Shown here one piece after another: positions 45,121 through 54,423 of a stretch of 64,000 nt of DNA. Each line of letters opens with the position of its first letter. Positions within the stretch are counted from its first letter, which is position 1. The notes beneath the pieces are model-generated. The model did no database searches. It had not been told where the DNA came from and saw only the letters and a program-made list of their open reading frames with translations. This DNA comes from Chlorogloeopsis fritschii PCC 6912 (GTDB lineage Bacteria > Cyanobacteriota > Cyanobacteriia > Cyanobacteriales > Nostocaceae), in assembly GCF_000317285.1 (NCBI RefSeq), contig NZ_AJLN01000153.1, positions 62,001 through 126,000 of the forward strand, given 5' to 3'. The translations under genes were made by a program, and so were the position numbers.

Positions 45121-45170
45121 TCTGAGTTCTGAGTTCTGAGTTCTGAGTTTTAAGTTCTAAGTTATAAAGA
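45121..45170. repeat. Tandem TGAGTTC heptamers
   Basis: TGAGTTC is repeated at least four times, decaying to TTAAGTTCTAAGTTATAAAG. It lies just past the 3-prime end of the small zinc-ribbon gene. Typical cyanobacterial short tandem repeat; no coding role. Confidence 0.7.
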
Positions 45171-45173
45171 CTC

Positions 45174-45362
45174 CTAAGATTTTACTGATTGCTGCAAAAG
45201 AACTCCTGTATTTCTTCCTTCTATCGCACTCGATAGACTAGTAATAGTTAACAGTGGTACCTCTTGTCTACAATCTTGACAAAACCAGTAAACTTCACCA
45301 TGACGGACATGACGCAGGAGGCAACCACCGCAACATGGACAAGCGTTGCTTCTCATGCTCAT
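45174..45362 (-). CDS. Small zinc-ribbon protein
   Basis: 62 residues. Two Cys pairs, CPCCGGCLLRHVRHGEVYWF then CQDC, form a rubredoxin-like zinc ribbon. The tail (EVPLLTITSLSSAIEGRNTG) is polar and probably disordered. Too short for enzymatic domains; zinc binding is seen from the Cys spacing. Role unknown. A purine-rich leader (GGAGGACATAAAT) precedes the ATG at 45362, which supports it as real. It stands alone between the dehydrogenase and glycosyltransferase genes. Confidence 0.7.
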   Translation of the reverse strand: MSMRSNACPCCGGCLLRHVRHGEVYWFCQDCRQEVPLLTITSLSSAIEGRNTGVLLQQSVKS

Positions 45363-45413
45363 ATTTATGTCCTCCTTCCAAAAAGTTGTGGTTAATATGC
45401 ACCAAAAAATTGT

Positions 45414-46481
45414 TTAAAATTGGATTTTTGCAGAAAGAATTCGCCCATTTAAATCAACACGGTCTTTGATAATTTTTTCGTAAACCGCTTCGTACCCATT
45501 AACCATTTGGGTAACGCTAAACTTGTTTTCTACATATTTTCGGCAACTGTGACGACTTAATTCCAAAGCTTTAGGAATCATTGTCGCCATTTCATCATAG
45601 GACTGGCAGACAAAGCCTGTCACGCCTTGGCTAACCACTTCCGGAACAGAACCTAAATTAATGGCAATTACTGGCGTACCAGTTGCCATTGATTCAATCA
45701 TTACCAAACCAAAAGGCTCTTGCCAGGTGATGGGGAAAAGGGTGATTGCAGCATTGCCCAGCAGTTCAGTTTTCTCAGCATGATTGATTTCTCCGAGATA
45801 CTGAATTTGCTGACCATCTATTTGAGGGGCAATTTCTCGTTCAAAAAATTTAGAATCGACTACATCCACTTTTCCTGCCATTTTCAAGCGCCAACCTGTT
45901 TGCTTTGCAATGGCGATCGCATATTGCGGGCCTTTTTCTGGTGAAAACCGTCCTAGAAATGCCAAATATGGTGGTTCTTGAGGTTGGGCTACAAAAGGAT
46001 AATCTTCTGTATTAATCCCGTTATAAACTGTGCCAACGTAGTTAAGATTAATTTGTCTCTGCGCGTTACTGATGCTGACGTAGGATTGCTGATTGTGGTG
46101 GCTGTATATGTTGCGGTTATCCTCTGTGAAACTACCATGCAGAGTATGCACTGTAGGTGTTGGCACCAAACTCGCCAGAGGTAAAGCCGAAATCCCTACA
46201 TGAGAATGGATTAAATCGAATTCCGCCGCCTGATGATAAACTTGACTGAGTTCAAGCATTTCATACGCCGTGTATTCTTTGACCTTAGGGTCTAAACGCA
46301 GCGCACGTGGATAAACTGCTTCTAATCTAGCCAGAGTTTGAGAATCTCCAGACGCAAACAAAGTGACCTCATGACCGCGACGAACCAACTCATCAGTCAA
46401 GTGACTCACTACCAGTTCAATTCCTCCATAGGTTGGAGGTGGAACTCGTTCCCATAAGGGGGCTACTTGAGCGATTTTCAT
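45414..46481 (-). CDS. GT4-family glycosyltransferase
   Basis: 355 residues in a GT-B fold. The N-terminal Rossmann half has PPPTYGGIELVVSHLTDELV and HSHVGISALPLA. The C-terminal half has FLGRFSPEKGPQYAIAIAK and the E-x7-E motif EPFGLVMIESMATGTPVIA. Such enzymes transfer sugars from nucleotide sugars to lipid, polysaccharide or small-molecule acceptors. The G-G-I-E-L-V-V opening is typical of a cyanobacterial/actinobacterial branch linked to surface or storage glycans. Acceptor unknown. Monocistronic, next to repeats. Confidence 0.9.
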   Translation of the reverse strand: MKIAQVAPLWERVPPPTYGGIELVVSHLTDELVRRGHEVTLFASGDSQTLARLEAVYPRALRLDPKVKEYTAYEMLELSQVYHQAAEFDLIHSHVGISALPLASLVPTPTVHTLHGSFTEDNRNIYSHHNQQSYVSISNAQRQINLNYVGTVYNGINTEDYPFVAQPQEPPYLAFLGRFSPEKGPQYAIAIAKQTGWRLKMAGKVDVVDSKFFEREIAPQIDGQQIQYLGEINHAEKTELLGNAAITLFPITWQEPFGLVMIESMATGTPVIAINLGSVPEVVSQGVTGFVCQSYDEMATMIPKALELSRHSCRKYVENKFSVTQMVNGYEAVYEKIIKDRVDLNGRILSAKIQF

Positions 46482-47170
46482 AGATTGTTTAGGTTCAGGA
46501 AGTGATTATAGTCCTCAAAAAGTGGACTTACAAACAGCCTGGATGAAGTATTTGTACTCACCCATCTGAATTTTACATTAACCGAACTGACTCCTGAGAG
46601 TGCAATTCTTGGTTAACCGAACCTGGTAATAGCCCCGCAGCCATTCCAGACCATTCAGCATTGCTCGTCAAGCAACTAAGATCTAAAGATTACTATCTCA
46701 GCCATTCTACTTGCATCTATCTTGGGGATCATAGAAAATGGTAGATTCTGTAGTGAAAAATACGAAACTCTACCACGGGATCAAAGGGGACACGGTGACA
46801 AGGGGATAGGGGATAGGGGATAGGGGACAGGGGACAGGGGATAGGGAACAGGGAACAGGGGGACAAGACAAGGAGAGTAATAAATTAACCACTAACCACT
46901 ATCCACTAACTACTGTACGGGAGGCAGCGCGTTGCGGAGCCAGTGCGGTGAAGCAGCCCCCGTCTTGGCGGTTTCCGGCGATGGGGGACTGCTGAACCCG
47001 GAGGGTGGACGGGTTCCCCGGCATAAAGCAACTGGCGTCGGGTTTCCCGCGTTGTAGCGACTGCCGTGCGGGTTTAGAAGATAAATTGTCTGTTTCAACC
47101 GAAAAATCATCGGCAAAACCCGCCCCTACTAACTATTGACCAATGACCAATGACAAATGACCAATAACTA
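46482..47170. repeat. 689-bp repeat-rich spacer: heptamer array and GC-rich composite element
   Basis: An array of GGGGATA/GGGGACA/GGGAACA heptamers runs about 46788-46864. From 46936 to 47045 a GC-rich element begins GGAGCCAGTGCGGT and ends CAACTGGCGTCGGG, with an internal GAACCCGGAGGGTGGACGGG segment. It is an expanded version of the element at 44934. Short TTGACCAATGACCAATGAC units follow just before the exonuclease start. No gene seen. Confidence 0.7.
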
Positions 47171-47953
47171 ATGAAAATTGCTACTTGGAATGTCAACTCG
47201 ATTCGCATCCGCTTGCAGCACGTTGTTGATTGGTTAATTCAAAATCCAGTTGATGTATTGTGTATGCAAGAAATTAAAGTTGTAGATGAAAATTTTCCGC
47301 GATCGCCTTTTGAAGAACTAGGGTATCATCTCCATTTAGCTGGTCAAAAATCTTATAACGGTGTTGCCATTCTCAGTTTGAAACCTCTACAAGATGTCAG
47401 TACTGGCTTTAGTGCAACGTTGACAGAAGTAGCGCCAGAATGGAACGAACAAAAGCGGGTAATCACGGGTGTCATTGATGGCATCAGAATTATTAATCTT
47501 TACGTACCCAATGGTGCAGCTGTAGGAAGTGAGAAATATGAGTACAAGCTGCGTTGGTTAAACGTGCTGCGAGAGTACTTACAGATTCTCTTGGCATCTA
47601 CACCCAATATTTGTATGTGCGGCGACTTTAACATTGCCCTAGAAGCTAAAGATATTCACGAAAAAGTAAATACCGAAAATCACATTATGGCATCTGAACC
47701 AGAGCGCCAAGCCTTACGGGATATTCTTGCACTGGGATTTAGCGACGCCTTTCGTAAATTCACAACAGAAGGTGGGCACTATAGTTGGTGGGATTACCGC
47801 GCCGCTTCGTTTCGCCGTAACTTAGGTTGGCGAATAGATCATCACTATCTCACACCAAACTTGTACGAACGTGCAAAAAGTTGCACCATTGATATAACTC
47901 CCAGAAAATTAACTCAACCTAGCGATCACGCTCCGGTGATTGTGGAATTTTAG
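47171..47953 (+). CDS. xth: Exodeoxyribonuclease III / AP endonuclease
   Basis: 260 residues of the Exo III (EEP) family. KIATWNVNSIRIRL opens the protein, followed by catalytic VLCMQEIKV (Glu), NLYVPNGAAVGSEKYEYKL, CGDFNIALEAKDIH (Asp and Asn), and the C-terminal GWRIDHHYLT and QPSDHAPVIVEF with the catalytic Asp-His pair. It repairs abasic sites and 3-prime blocked ends in DNA. All catalytic residues are present. Start and length agree with family norms. Isolated between repeat-rich spacers. Confidence 0.95.
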   Translation: MKIATWNVNSIRIRLQHVVDWLIQNPVDVLCMQEIKVVDENFPRSPFEELGYHLHLAGQKSYNGVAILSLKPLQDVSTGFSATLTEVAPEWNEQKRVITGVIDGIRIINLYVPNGAAVGSEKYEYKLRWLNVLREYLQILLASTPNICMCGDFNIALEAKDIHEKVNTENHIMASEPERQALRDILALGFSDAFRKFTTEGGHYSWWDYRAASFRRNLGWRIDHHYLTPNLYERAKSCTIDITPRKLTQPSDHAPVIVEF

Positions 47954-48667
47954 ACATGAACTGAATTAATAGTGTAGCGATTGCCCCTATGAATGTGTGA
48001 ATTACTGAAATCAGAAAGCATTCAAAGATATCGAGAAAGTAATATGCCTTTTTACTTGCTGAATCTACTGAAATGAGTAACCTGATGAGGATGAAGAGAT
48101 GATTGTGCTAATCGATATTGGCACTCACGATGAGGTTTATTGATAAATGAGTGGAAGGCGATCGCCCTTCCTCAAAATCGCCAAGCATAATCACTTTTTG
48201 TTACAGCGAACCTACTAGTCCACTACATAAGTTATCCCCCACTTTTTTAAAAAGTCGGGGATATGAACACCTGCGACTTGTCAAAATCAATGTGGTGAAG
48301 TACTACCAAAGCTTAGTAATTTTGTAACTACTAGCTATAGCCAGGGATGCAGGAGCATTTATAAAGTAATTATTAAATTAGTAGGATGTGTGAAAGCGAA
48401 GTGTAACGCACCAAAAACAGATGGTGCGTGGCGACTATTTATTGATTGTTTCCTTGTAGTATCGCCAAGAGCACCGCCACACAGACTGCATATACTAGGG
48501 GCTGGTAACTAGGGACTAGGGATTAGGAAGAGGACAAGGTGACAAGGTGACTTGGGGACAAGGAGAATCGTGATTTGCGTTCTTGCCCCTTCCCTTTCTC
48601 CCCCTCCCCGTGTTCTCTTATTCCCGATACCCAATCCCCGATACCCAATCTAAAATCCAAAATTGTT
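47954..48667. other. 714-bp spacer with dispersed repeats
   Basis: It contains a hairpin of the AAGTCGGGGATA family (48233-48264), a GTAGGATGTGTGAAAGCGAA-type repeat with GTAACGCACC (about 48378-48430), and heptamer-type arrays (about 48495-48660). The arrays include GGGACTAGGG on the left and CCCGATACCCAATC on the right. The frame starting at 48575 reads into this repeat DNA, so its first 31 codons are not accepted. No independent gene. Confidence 0.65.
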
Positions 48668-49543
48668 ATGTTTCTAGTCACTGGAGCAACGGGAGGAATC
48701 GGTCGCCGCGTCGTGCGACTGCTACGGGAACAAGCAATGCCAGTACGGGCATTTGTGCGCCTGACTTCACGCTATGGAGAATTAGAACACCGGGGCGCTG
48801 AAATCTTTATTGGTGACTTACAACAGGAAAAGGATATTCAGAAAGCTTGCCAAAGTGTCCAGTATGTTATCAGCACTCATGGTTCTGATGGTAATCCCCT
48901 AGCTTTAGACTATCGTGCCAATATAGAACTGATTGATCAAGCAAAAGCCAATGGAGTGCAGCACTTTGTTTTTGTTTCTGTATTGGGAGCCGATAGAGGG
49001 TATGAAGATGCTCCGGTATTCAAGGCAAAAAGAGCTGTAGAGGGATATTTAGAAAGTAGTGGCTTAAACTACACTATTTTACGACCAGCTGGATTAGCAT
49101 CTAATTTGCTGCCTTTGGCAGAAAGATTTCGGGAAACAGGGTTATATTTACTTATTGGTGACCCCAAAAACCGGACTTCGATTGTAAGTACAGATGATTT
49201 GGCAAAAATGGTAGTTGATTCTGTAACAATTCCAGCCGCTTGCAATCAGATATTACCAGTCGGAGGGCCAGAGATTTTATCACGAGAAGATATTCCCCGG
49301 ATTTTGGGTCGTATCTTTAACAAAGAGCCATTAATAATTAATCCCCCAATGTTTGTTATTGATGGATTGCGTAATGTCTTAGGTTTTATGAATCCCCAAG
49401 CACAAAAAAACCTGGGAACCTTTCGTACATTGCTGGCAAATGAATTTTTCTGTACAAAAGAGGAAATTGCCAATTTAGAAGCAATTTTTGGTTTTAAGTT
49501 GGAACCTTTAGAAAATTTCTTGCGGCGTTATTTGGCGGTTTAA
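48668..49543 (+). CDS. Atypical SDR, NAD(P)-binding (NmrA/Ycf39-like)
   Basis: 291 residues from the ATG at 48668. The dinucleotide loop is FLVTGATGGIGRRVVRLLRE, with an Arg in AFVRLTSRYGEL suggesting NADP(H). GDLQQEKDIQ and ILRPAGLASN fit the atypical SDR layout, and the C-terminus extends into GFKLEPLENFLRRYLAV. Such proteins are common in cyanobacteria and often act as reductases or assembly factors for photosynthetic complexes; the specific role here is unknown. An in-frame ATG at 48575 lies in repeat DNA. Confidence 0.87.
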   Translation: MFLVTGATGGIGRRVVRLLREQAMPVRAFVRLTSRYGELEHRGAEIFIGDLQQEKDIQKACQSVQYVISTHGSDGNPLALDYRANIELIDQAKANGVQHFVFVSVLGADRGYEDAPVFKAKRAVEGYLESSGLNYTILRPAGLASNLLPLAERFRETGLYLLIGDPKNRTSIVSTDDLAKMVVDSVTIPAACNQILPVGGPEILSREDIPRILGRIFNKEPLIINPPMFVIDGLRNVLGFMNPQAQKNLGTFRTLLANEFFCTKEEIANLEAIFGFKLEPLENFLRRYLAV

Positions 49544-49549
49544 ATAGGG

Positions 49550-49730
49550 ACTAGGGACTAGGAACTAGAAAGAGGAGTGGGAGAGAAGAGGGGGAGATGG
49601 GGGAGATGGGGGAGAAACCGCTTCCCACACTCCCCACACTCCCCAATCCCCAATCACCTGTACCCTGTACCCTGTACCCAATCCCCAGTACCCAGTCCCA
49701 AGTCCCCAGTACCTAATCCCTAGTTTAAAA
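49550..49730. repeat. Heptamer-repeat array upstream of the HlyD gene
   Basis: Left part is GGGACTA, GGAACTA and GGGGGAGATG units; right part is CCCCACACT, CCCCAAT, CACCTGTACCCTGTACCC and CCCCAGTACCC units. The two halves are roughly complementary, so the array can fold into a long imperfect hairpin. It separates the SDR and HlyD genes. Confidence 0.75.
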
Positions 49731-49735
49731 TTCTT

Positions 49736-51232
49736 ATGAGATATTCCCTTGCTGCGAACCCTGCACAAGCACGTCAGATAAAACAGCGATTCGCTAAACC
49801 AGACGAACAACTATCTTATGAATTAGGTAAGGCGGTACAAGAATTACCGCCACTTTATACAAGATTTTTAGCAGGAACAATAAGTGTAATCGTATTTGGA
49901 GCAATTGGCTGGGCGCATTTTTCTCAAGTAGATGAAGTGGCAAGAGCATCAGGAGAGTTAATTGCTTCTACCCAGGTACGTCCGGTAACATCTTTAGGTA
50001 ATGGCTCAATTATTGCGGTAAAAGTAAAAGAAGGCGATCGCGTCAACAAAGGTCAAGTTTTGATTGAACGCGATCCAGATTTACAGCAAGCTGATGTAGC
50101 GCGCTTGGCAAAATCTACCAATTTAATTCAACAAGACTTACGGCGTTTGGATGCAGAACGTACAGGAGTTACAACTACTGGTACGCAACTGCAAGATGAA
50201 CTTTTAACTTCGCGCTTGCAAGACTACAAAGCGCGTCAAACGGCAGCAGAAGCAGAAGCAAATCGTCAAGCCGCGCTGATCGAGCAGGCAAAGGTGCGCT
50301 TAACTAGGTTGCAAGATAATTTAGTCAATGCCAAAACCAGCGTTGCTAATGCCAAATCTAACCTTGCTAATGCTCGAAAAATTCGAGAAAAAGTAGGTAA
50401 TAATTTAGCGATCGCCCAACAAAGAGAACAAAGCCTCCGTACTCTCACAGGTTCTGGTGCCGTACCGCGATTGGATTATCTAGAAGCGCAAGATAGACTC
50501 AACCGTGCCAACGCCGAAATCACCAGAGCAAACGATGAAGTAACTAACGCCCAAAATAAACTTACAGAAGCGCAAGACAAAGTTACATCCCTAGCAAAAG
50601 ATATTGATGCCCAAAAGCAAGAAATTCTGCAAGCACAAGCAGCATATCAAGCAGCTCGTACTCAAGCACAGCGTTTAGCATCAGAACGTCAAAGCGAAAT
50701 TTTAACCCAAATTAATAAGCGCAAAGAAGAACTAACCAACGTTCAAGGGCAGTTAGAACAGGCACAAAAGCAACGCCAACAAGAAACTATAGAAGCTCCC
50801 GTATCTGGAACAATTTATAGAATCAAAGCCACAAAAGGCCCTGTACAAGCAGGTGAAGAGTTGCTATCTATCTTACCAGATGGAGAAGAACTACTCCTTG
50901 AAGTCAAAGTCCTCAACCGTGATATTGGCTTTATTCGTGATGGCATGAAAGCAAAGGTTAAGATGGCGACTTTCCCTTTTCAGGAATTTGGCACTGTGAA
51001 TGGCGAAGTAGTGCAAGTCAGCCCGAATGCCATTGTAGATAAGGAATTGGGCTTAGTTTTTCCCACCAGAATTAAACTGAACAAACATTCAATTATGGTG
51101 CGGGGTAAAGAAGTGGCATTTACTCCGGGGATGACTGCTAGTGGTGAAATTGTCACCCGCAAAAAGTCAGTTTTAACTTTTATCTTAGAGCCAGTAACTC
51201 GCAGGTTTAGCGAAGCATTTTCGGTGAGGTAG
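49736..51232 (+). CDS. HlyD-family membrane fusion protein (type I secretion adaptor)
   Basis: 498 residues. One N-terminal transmembrane segment (about 42-62, FLAGTISVIVFGAIGWAHF). Then a lipoyl-like half (NGSIIAVKVKEGDRVNKGQV), a long coiled coil (about 120-330, rich in Ala, Gln and Glu) and the second lipoyl half (EAPVSGTIYRIKATKGPVQA). A beta-barrel follows (EVKVLNRDIGFIRDGMKAKV). This is the standard adaptor that bridges an ABC exporter to TolC. The matching PpiC and ABC exporter genes follow at 54606 and 55313 on the same strand, separated by the protease and DUF92 genes. Confidence 0.92.
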   Translation: MRYSLAANPAQARQIKQRFAKPDEQLSYELGKAVQELPPLYTRFLAGTISVIVFGAIGWAHFSQVDEVARASGELIASTQVRPVTSLGNGSIIAVKVKEGDRVNKGQVLIERDPDLQQADVARLAKSTNLIQQDLRRLDAERTGVTTTGTQLQDELLTSRLQDYKARQTAAEAEANRQAALIEQAKVRLTRLQDNLVNAKTSVANAKSNLANARKIREKVGNNLAIAQQREQSLRTLTGSGAVPRLDYLEAQDRLNRANAEITRANDEVTNAQNKLTEAQDKVTSLAKDIDAQKQEILQAQAAYQAARTQAQRLASERQSEILTQINKRKEELTNVQGQLEQAQKQRQQETIEAPVSGTIYRIKATKGPVQAGEELLSILPDGEELLLEVKVLNRDIGFIRDGMKAKVKMATFPFQEFGTVNGEVVQVSPNAIVDKELGLVFPTRIKLNKHSIMVRGKEVAFTPGMTASGEIVTRKKSVLTFILEPVTRRFSEAFSVR

Positions 51233-51288
51233 ATAGAATTTTTGTATTTAAGGTATTTAGCCTGCCTCCGTAGACTTTGTTTGTGTAG

Positions 51289-51309
51289 CCTCAGACTGGA
51301 AGTCTGAGG
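51289..51309. terminator. Hairpin between convergent HlyD and protease genes
   Basis: CCTCAGACT-GGA-AGTCTGAGG is a perfect nine-pair stem with a three-base loop in the 98-bp gap between the two converging genes. Position fits a bidirectional terminator; there is no long U tract. Confidence 0.55.
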
Positions 51310-51330
51310 GAATAAATTCAACTTATTCGC

Positions 51331-53181
51331 CTATACTGCTTCTAGTAGTGCTTTGCGTTTCCCTACTATATTTTCTACCTCATCCCCATTGGTACTAATG
51401 TTACTGCTACTTGCCACACTGGTTTTGTAATCGTTCCAGAATTCTAACCATGTGGGTGAATTCAAAAACATTCCATCGTGATTTCCATTGGTAGAACTGG
51501 TGCTTGTTTGAGAAGCGATCGCACCCACATCACTACTAGTCGTAGTATTGTTGCTGCTAAAGCTACTGACATTGAAGTTAGAAATAGCAGTAGTCAGGCT
51601 GTTGTTGTGGCTGAAACTAGTCATGTTGTTTTCACCACTCAAAGCTGTAGATTGCGTACTATTTCCTGACGTTTCTGCAAGGATTTGACGTACTTGGGCA
51701 TCAGTCAAATTGCTGTTAGCACTGAGCATTAAAGCAACTACACCCGCAACATGAGGAGCAGCCATTGATGTGCCGCTGTAAGATGCGTATTGATTACCTG
51801 GCAGTGTGGAGTAAACTTTAACTCCAGGAGCAGTGACATAAGCTAGGGGGTTTTGCCCAGCCCGGTTGGAGAAATCAGCCATATTTTTATTCTTATCAAC
51901 TGCCCCAACGGCAACTCCCCAGTTGTCTGCGTAGCGAGCCGGATATCCTGGTAATGATTTACCGTCATTGCCTGCTGCCATGACTACAATTACGTTTTTG
52001 CTGCTGGCATATTCAATAGCTTTCTGCAAAGTACCGTTGGGATATTCTCCACCAAGGCTTAAATTAATTACATTAGCACCATTATTTACAGCATAGTAAA
52101 TACCATCAGCGATAGAACTATAATAGCCAGAGCCATCATCATTTAAAACTTTAACTGGCATAATCTTGGCACCGTGGGCAACACCAGTCACACCAAAACC
52201 ATTATTTTCCCCAGCGATGCTACCAGAGACATGAGTGCCATGACCGTTGCCATCTAGAGTATTGTTATTGTTACCGTCAAAGTTCCAACCGTACACATCA
52301 TCTACAAAACCATTACCATCATCATCCTGGCCATTACCAGGAATTTCTTTGCTATTTGTCCAGATATTGTTCTTTAAGTCTGCATGGTTGTAGTCTACTC
52401 CAGTATCTAAAACAGCAACGACGACTCCTTGCCCGGTATATCCGTTTGCCCAAGCTTCAGGTGCTTTTACTAGATCCGCTCCCCAATCGTTACCGCCACG
52501 GTTAGGAACATCAGCAAAAGTATTTTTTCTAGCAGCCCTAGCTACTGCTTCTGCTGCATTCACCAAACCATAGCCAGAAGTAGGATTATATCCTTGAGTT
52601 TCTTTATTTTTACCAGTGATGGTAATTTCACGCGCAGCAATGTTATTGCTGTTATTGATTTCTAGAATATTATCGAGAGCATCAGCTCTGTAGAGTAGAT
52701 AATAAGTTCCAGGTGTAGTGTTCTCATCTACAGTAACATTGTAAGACTGAGAAGTCGCACTCCCAGGTTCAAGCCCGCCGATCCAATTCCAGCCCAGGAG
52801 ATTGTCATCTGAAGTGAGAGTTTTATCTTTAGAAAGATAACAATCAGTGTAGTTAAAACCAGCACTGCTCTTACCTTTATTTTTTACCTGATATGTTAGT
52901 TGGATCGTGCTACCAGCAACAGCAACACTAGGAGCTGAAGCATTTTGGATCACTAAATCTGCTTTAGCAGCAGATAAGCTCGCTTTTTTTGATTTACGAT
53001 TTTTACGCCCCTGTATATTAACCTCTTCTTCTAGAGCATTTTCTGCTGGTTTGAAGCTACTACGACTATTGACGCTAAAAATGTCATCATCTTTAGTAGT
53101 CAAATTATTTATAGAAGAGGTAGAAGTGATATTTAGCCCTTTAGTATCAAACAAATCATTCCGATGATTATTCATGGGCAT
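51331..53181 (-). CDS. Subtilisin-like (S8) protease with CARDB domain
   Basis: 616 residues. A CARDB adhesion-type domain lies at about 74-190 (TIQLTYQVKNKGKSSAGFNY). Then GYGLVNAAEAV at 204-214, and the S8 domain with the catalytic triad Asp259 (AVLDTGVDYNHADL), His314 (GNGHGTHVSG) and Ser472 (SGTSMAAPHVAGV), plus oxyanion Asn405 (AAGNDG). An acidic Ca2+-binding-like insert DDDGNGFVDD lies near 286-295. No N-terminal signal peptide, and the C-terminal 100 residues are Ser/Asn-rich. Absence of Sec signal and neighbouring HlyD-PpiC-ABC genes suggest type I export. Convergent with the adaptor gene. Confidence 0.93.
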   Translation of the reverse strand: MPMNNHRNDLFDTKGLNITSTSSINNLTTKDDDIFSVNSRSSFKPAENALEEEVNIQGRKNRKSKKASLSAAKADLVIQNASAPSVAVAGSTIQLTYQVKNKGKSSAGFNYTDCYLSKDKTLTSDDNLLGWNWIGGLEPGSATSQSYNVTVDENTTPGTYYLLYRADALDNILEINNSNNIAAREITITGKNKETQGYNPTSGYGLVNAAEAVARAARKNTFADVPNRGGNDWGADLVKAPEAWANGYTGQGVVVAVLDTGVDYNHADLKNNIWTNSKEIPGNGQDDDGNGFVDDVYGWNFDGNNNNTLDGNGHGTHVSGSIAGENNGFGVTGVAHGAKIMPVKVLNDDGSGYYSSIADGIYYAVNNGANVINLSLGGEYPNGTLQKAIEYASSKNVIVVMAAGNDGKSLPGYPARYADNWGVAVGAVDKNKNMADFSNRAGQNPLAYVTAPGVKVYSTLPGNQYASYSGTSMAAPHVAGVVALMLSANSNLTDAQVRQILAETSGNSTQSTALSGENNMTSFSHNNSLTTAISNFNVSSFSSNNTTTSSDVGAIASQTSTSSTNGNHDGMFLNSPTWLEFWNDYKTSVASSSNISTNGDEVENIVGKRKALLEAV

Positions 53182-53412
53182 AAGTATTGTTTAGACGAAT
53201 ATTTTTTGACAGCATGAACTGTTAAACATTAGCTCCGAAAATGTTTTCAGCAATGGATTATTCCCCTTGGTAAATAATTAATCTATAATTACATGAAAAA
53301 ATGCTAATTTATTTACAAATACTTTTATTAACTGTGATTTCTCAAGATTTGTAAATATAAGCCAGATAATTGTATATAGCTTGACTGAGAGCTTGTAACC
53401 TTCTCAATAAGC

Positions 53413-53521
53413 GTAAGGTGGAGAGAAGTCTGTGCGGAGGAAACCTCCGCTCAGAACTGCGGAGCACTGTTCACAACGTAAGAATAAGAGTTTGAGGAAA
53501 GTTAAGCAGTGCCCACCCTAC
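53413..53521. repeat. Variant copy of the 71-bp MITE-like element
   Basis: The right half (from about 53488) is almost identical to the element at 22877, including AGTTTGAGGAAA and GCAGTGCCCACCCTAC and extending to ACAAAAATTG. The left half begins GTAAGGTG but is replaced by unrelated DNA carrying its own palindrome GCGGAGG-AAA-CCTCCGC (53434-53450). The rest of the 53182-53622 spacer is AT-rich; no gene. Confidence 0.65.
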
Positions 53522-53622
53522 AAAAATTGTTAAGACAAATTTTGGATATAAATTTAATTTTGAACATAAAATTATAAATTGTGTAAGTTAAGCACATTTA
53601 ATGGCAAAACTCTCTGGAATAA

Positions 53623-54423
53623 ATGCAGATGCTTTCTTCAATTAATCCTCTTAATCCCTGGTTTGTAGGAGTGGCATTGAACACCAGTTTGTTGCTTGTC
53701 GCCTGGATTGCTCCTAAAAAGCTACTTACCCCAGCTGGATTATTTCATGCTTGGTTACTGGGTGTACTCATTTGGGGAACGTTGGGCTGGCAAGGATATG
53801 TAGTTGTGATGTTTTATTTCCTTGTTGGTTCTTTTGTCACGCGTGTAGGCATGGCGCAGAAAGAGGCTGAAGGCATAGCAGAAAAGCGTTCTGGAGCAAG
53901 AGGCCCAGAAAATGTTTGGGGTTCTGCGTTGACTGGGGCGCTATGCGCTTTGGGAGTAGGAATGATAGACTTAGGAGTTATTCCAATTCCTCAATCCCCA
54001 GTCCCCAATCCCCAGTCCCTATTACTGTTGGGCTATGTGGCGAGTTTTAGTACCAAGCTGTCTGACACCTGTGCCAGTGAAGTCGGGAAAGCTTATGGTA
54101 AAAGAACTTTTTTAATTACCAACTTACAGCCAGTACCACGGGGAACGGAAGGAGCAGTGAGCTTGGAAGGAACCTTAGCAGGGGTGATCGGATCAGTTGC
54201 GATCGCTTTTGTTGGTTGGGCAGTTGGTTTAATTGAAATATTAGGTGTACTGTGGTGTGTGCTTGCGGCATTTATTGCTACTAATTTAGAAAGTGTAATT
54301 GGGGCTACATTACAATCGAAATATGCTTGGTTGACTAATGAATTAGTGAATATTTTGAATACATTAATTGGTGCAATCGTAGCAATTTTCTTTGCCTGGT
54401 TGTGGGTAATTGCGATCATCTAA
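53623..54423 (+). CDS. DUF92 / TIGR00297 membrane protein (VTE6 phytyl-phosphate-kinase-like)
   Basis: 266 residues with about six hydrophobic helices, matching DUF92: LTPAGLFHAWLLGVLIWGTL, then GARGPENVWGSALTGALCAL, ASFSTKLSDTCASEVGKAYG and TNLQPVPRGTEGAVSLEGTL. The plant homologue VTE6 is a phytyl-phosphate kinase in tocopherol synthesis, and cyanobacterial relatives are assumed to recycle phytol. An in-frame heptamer-repeat insert (53984-54019) adds PQSPVPNPQS in the loop before the third conserved block. No frameshift, so function is probably kept. Confidence 0.88.
   Translation: MQMLSSINPLNPWFVGVALNTSLLLVAWIAPKKLLTPAGLFHAWLLGVLIWGTLGWQGYVVVMFYFLVGSFVTRVGMAQKEAEGIAEKRSGARGPENVWGSALTGALCALGVGMIDLGVIPIPQSPVPNPQSLLLLGYVASFSTKLSDTCASEVGKAYGKRTFLITNLQPVPRGTEGAVSLEGTLAGVIGSVAIAFVGWAVGLIEILGVLWCVLAAFIATNLESVIGATLQSKYAWLTNELVNILNTLIGAIVAIFFAWLWVIAII
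53984..54019 (+). repeat. CCCCAGT/CCCCAAT heptamers inside a coding region
   Basis: About five heptamer units CCTCAAT, CCCCAGT, CCCCAAT, CCCCAGT and CCC lie in frame within the DUF92 gene, encoding a Pro/Gln/Ser-rich linker. This class of repeat is usually intergenic, as elsewhere in this window. Confidence 0.8.

Noticed and set aside
48575-48667. 31-residue extension of the SDR protein
   Set aside because: Repeat-derived (CPFPFSPSPCSLIPD); the Rossmann motif starts right at the later ATG.
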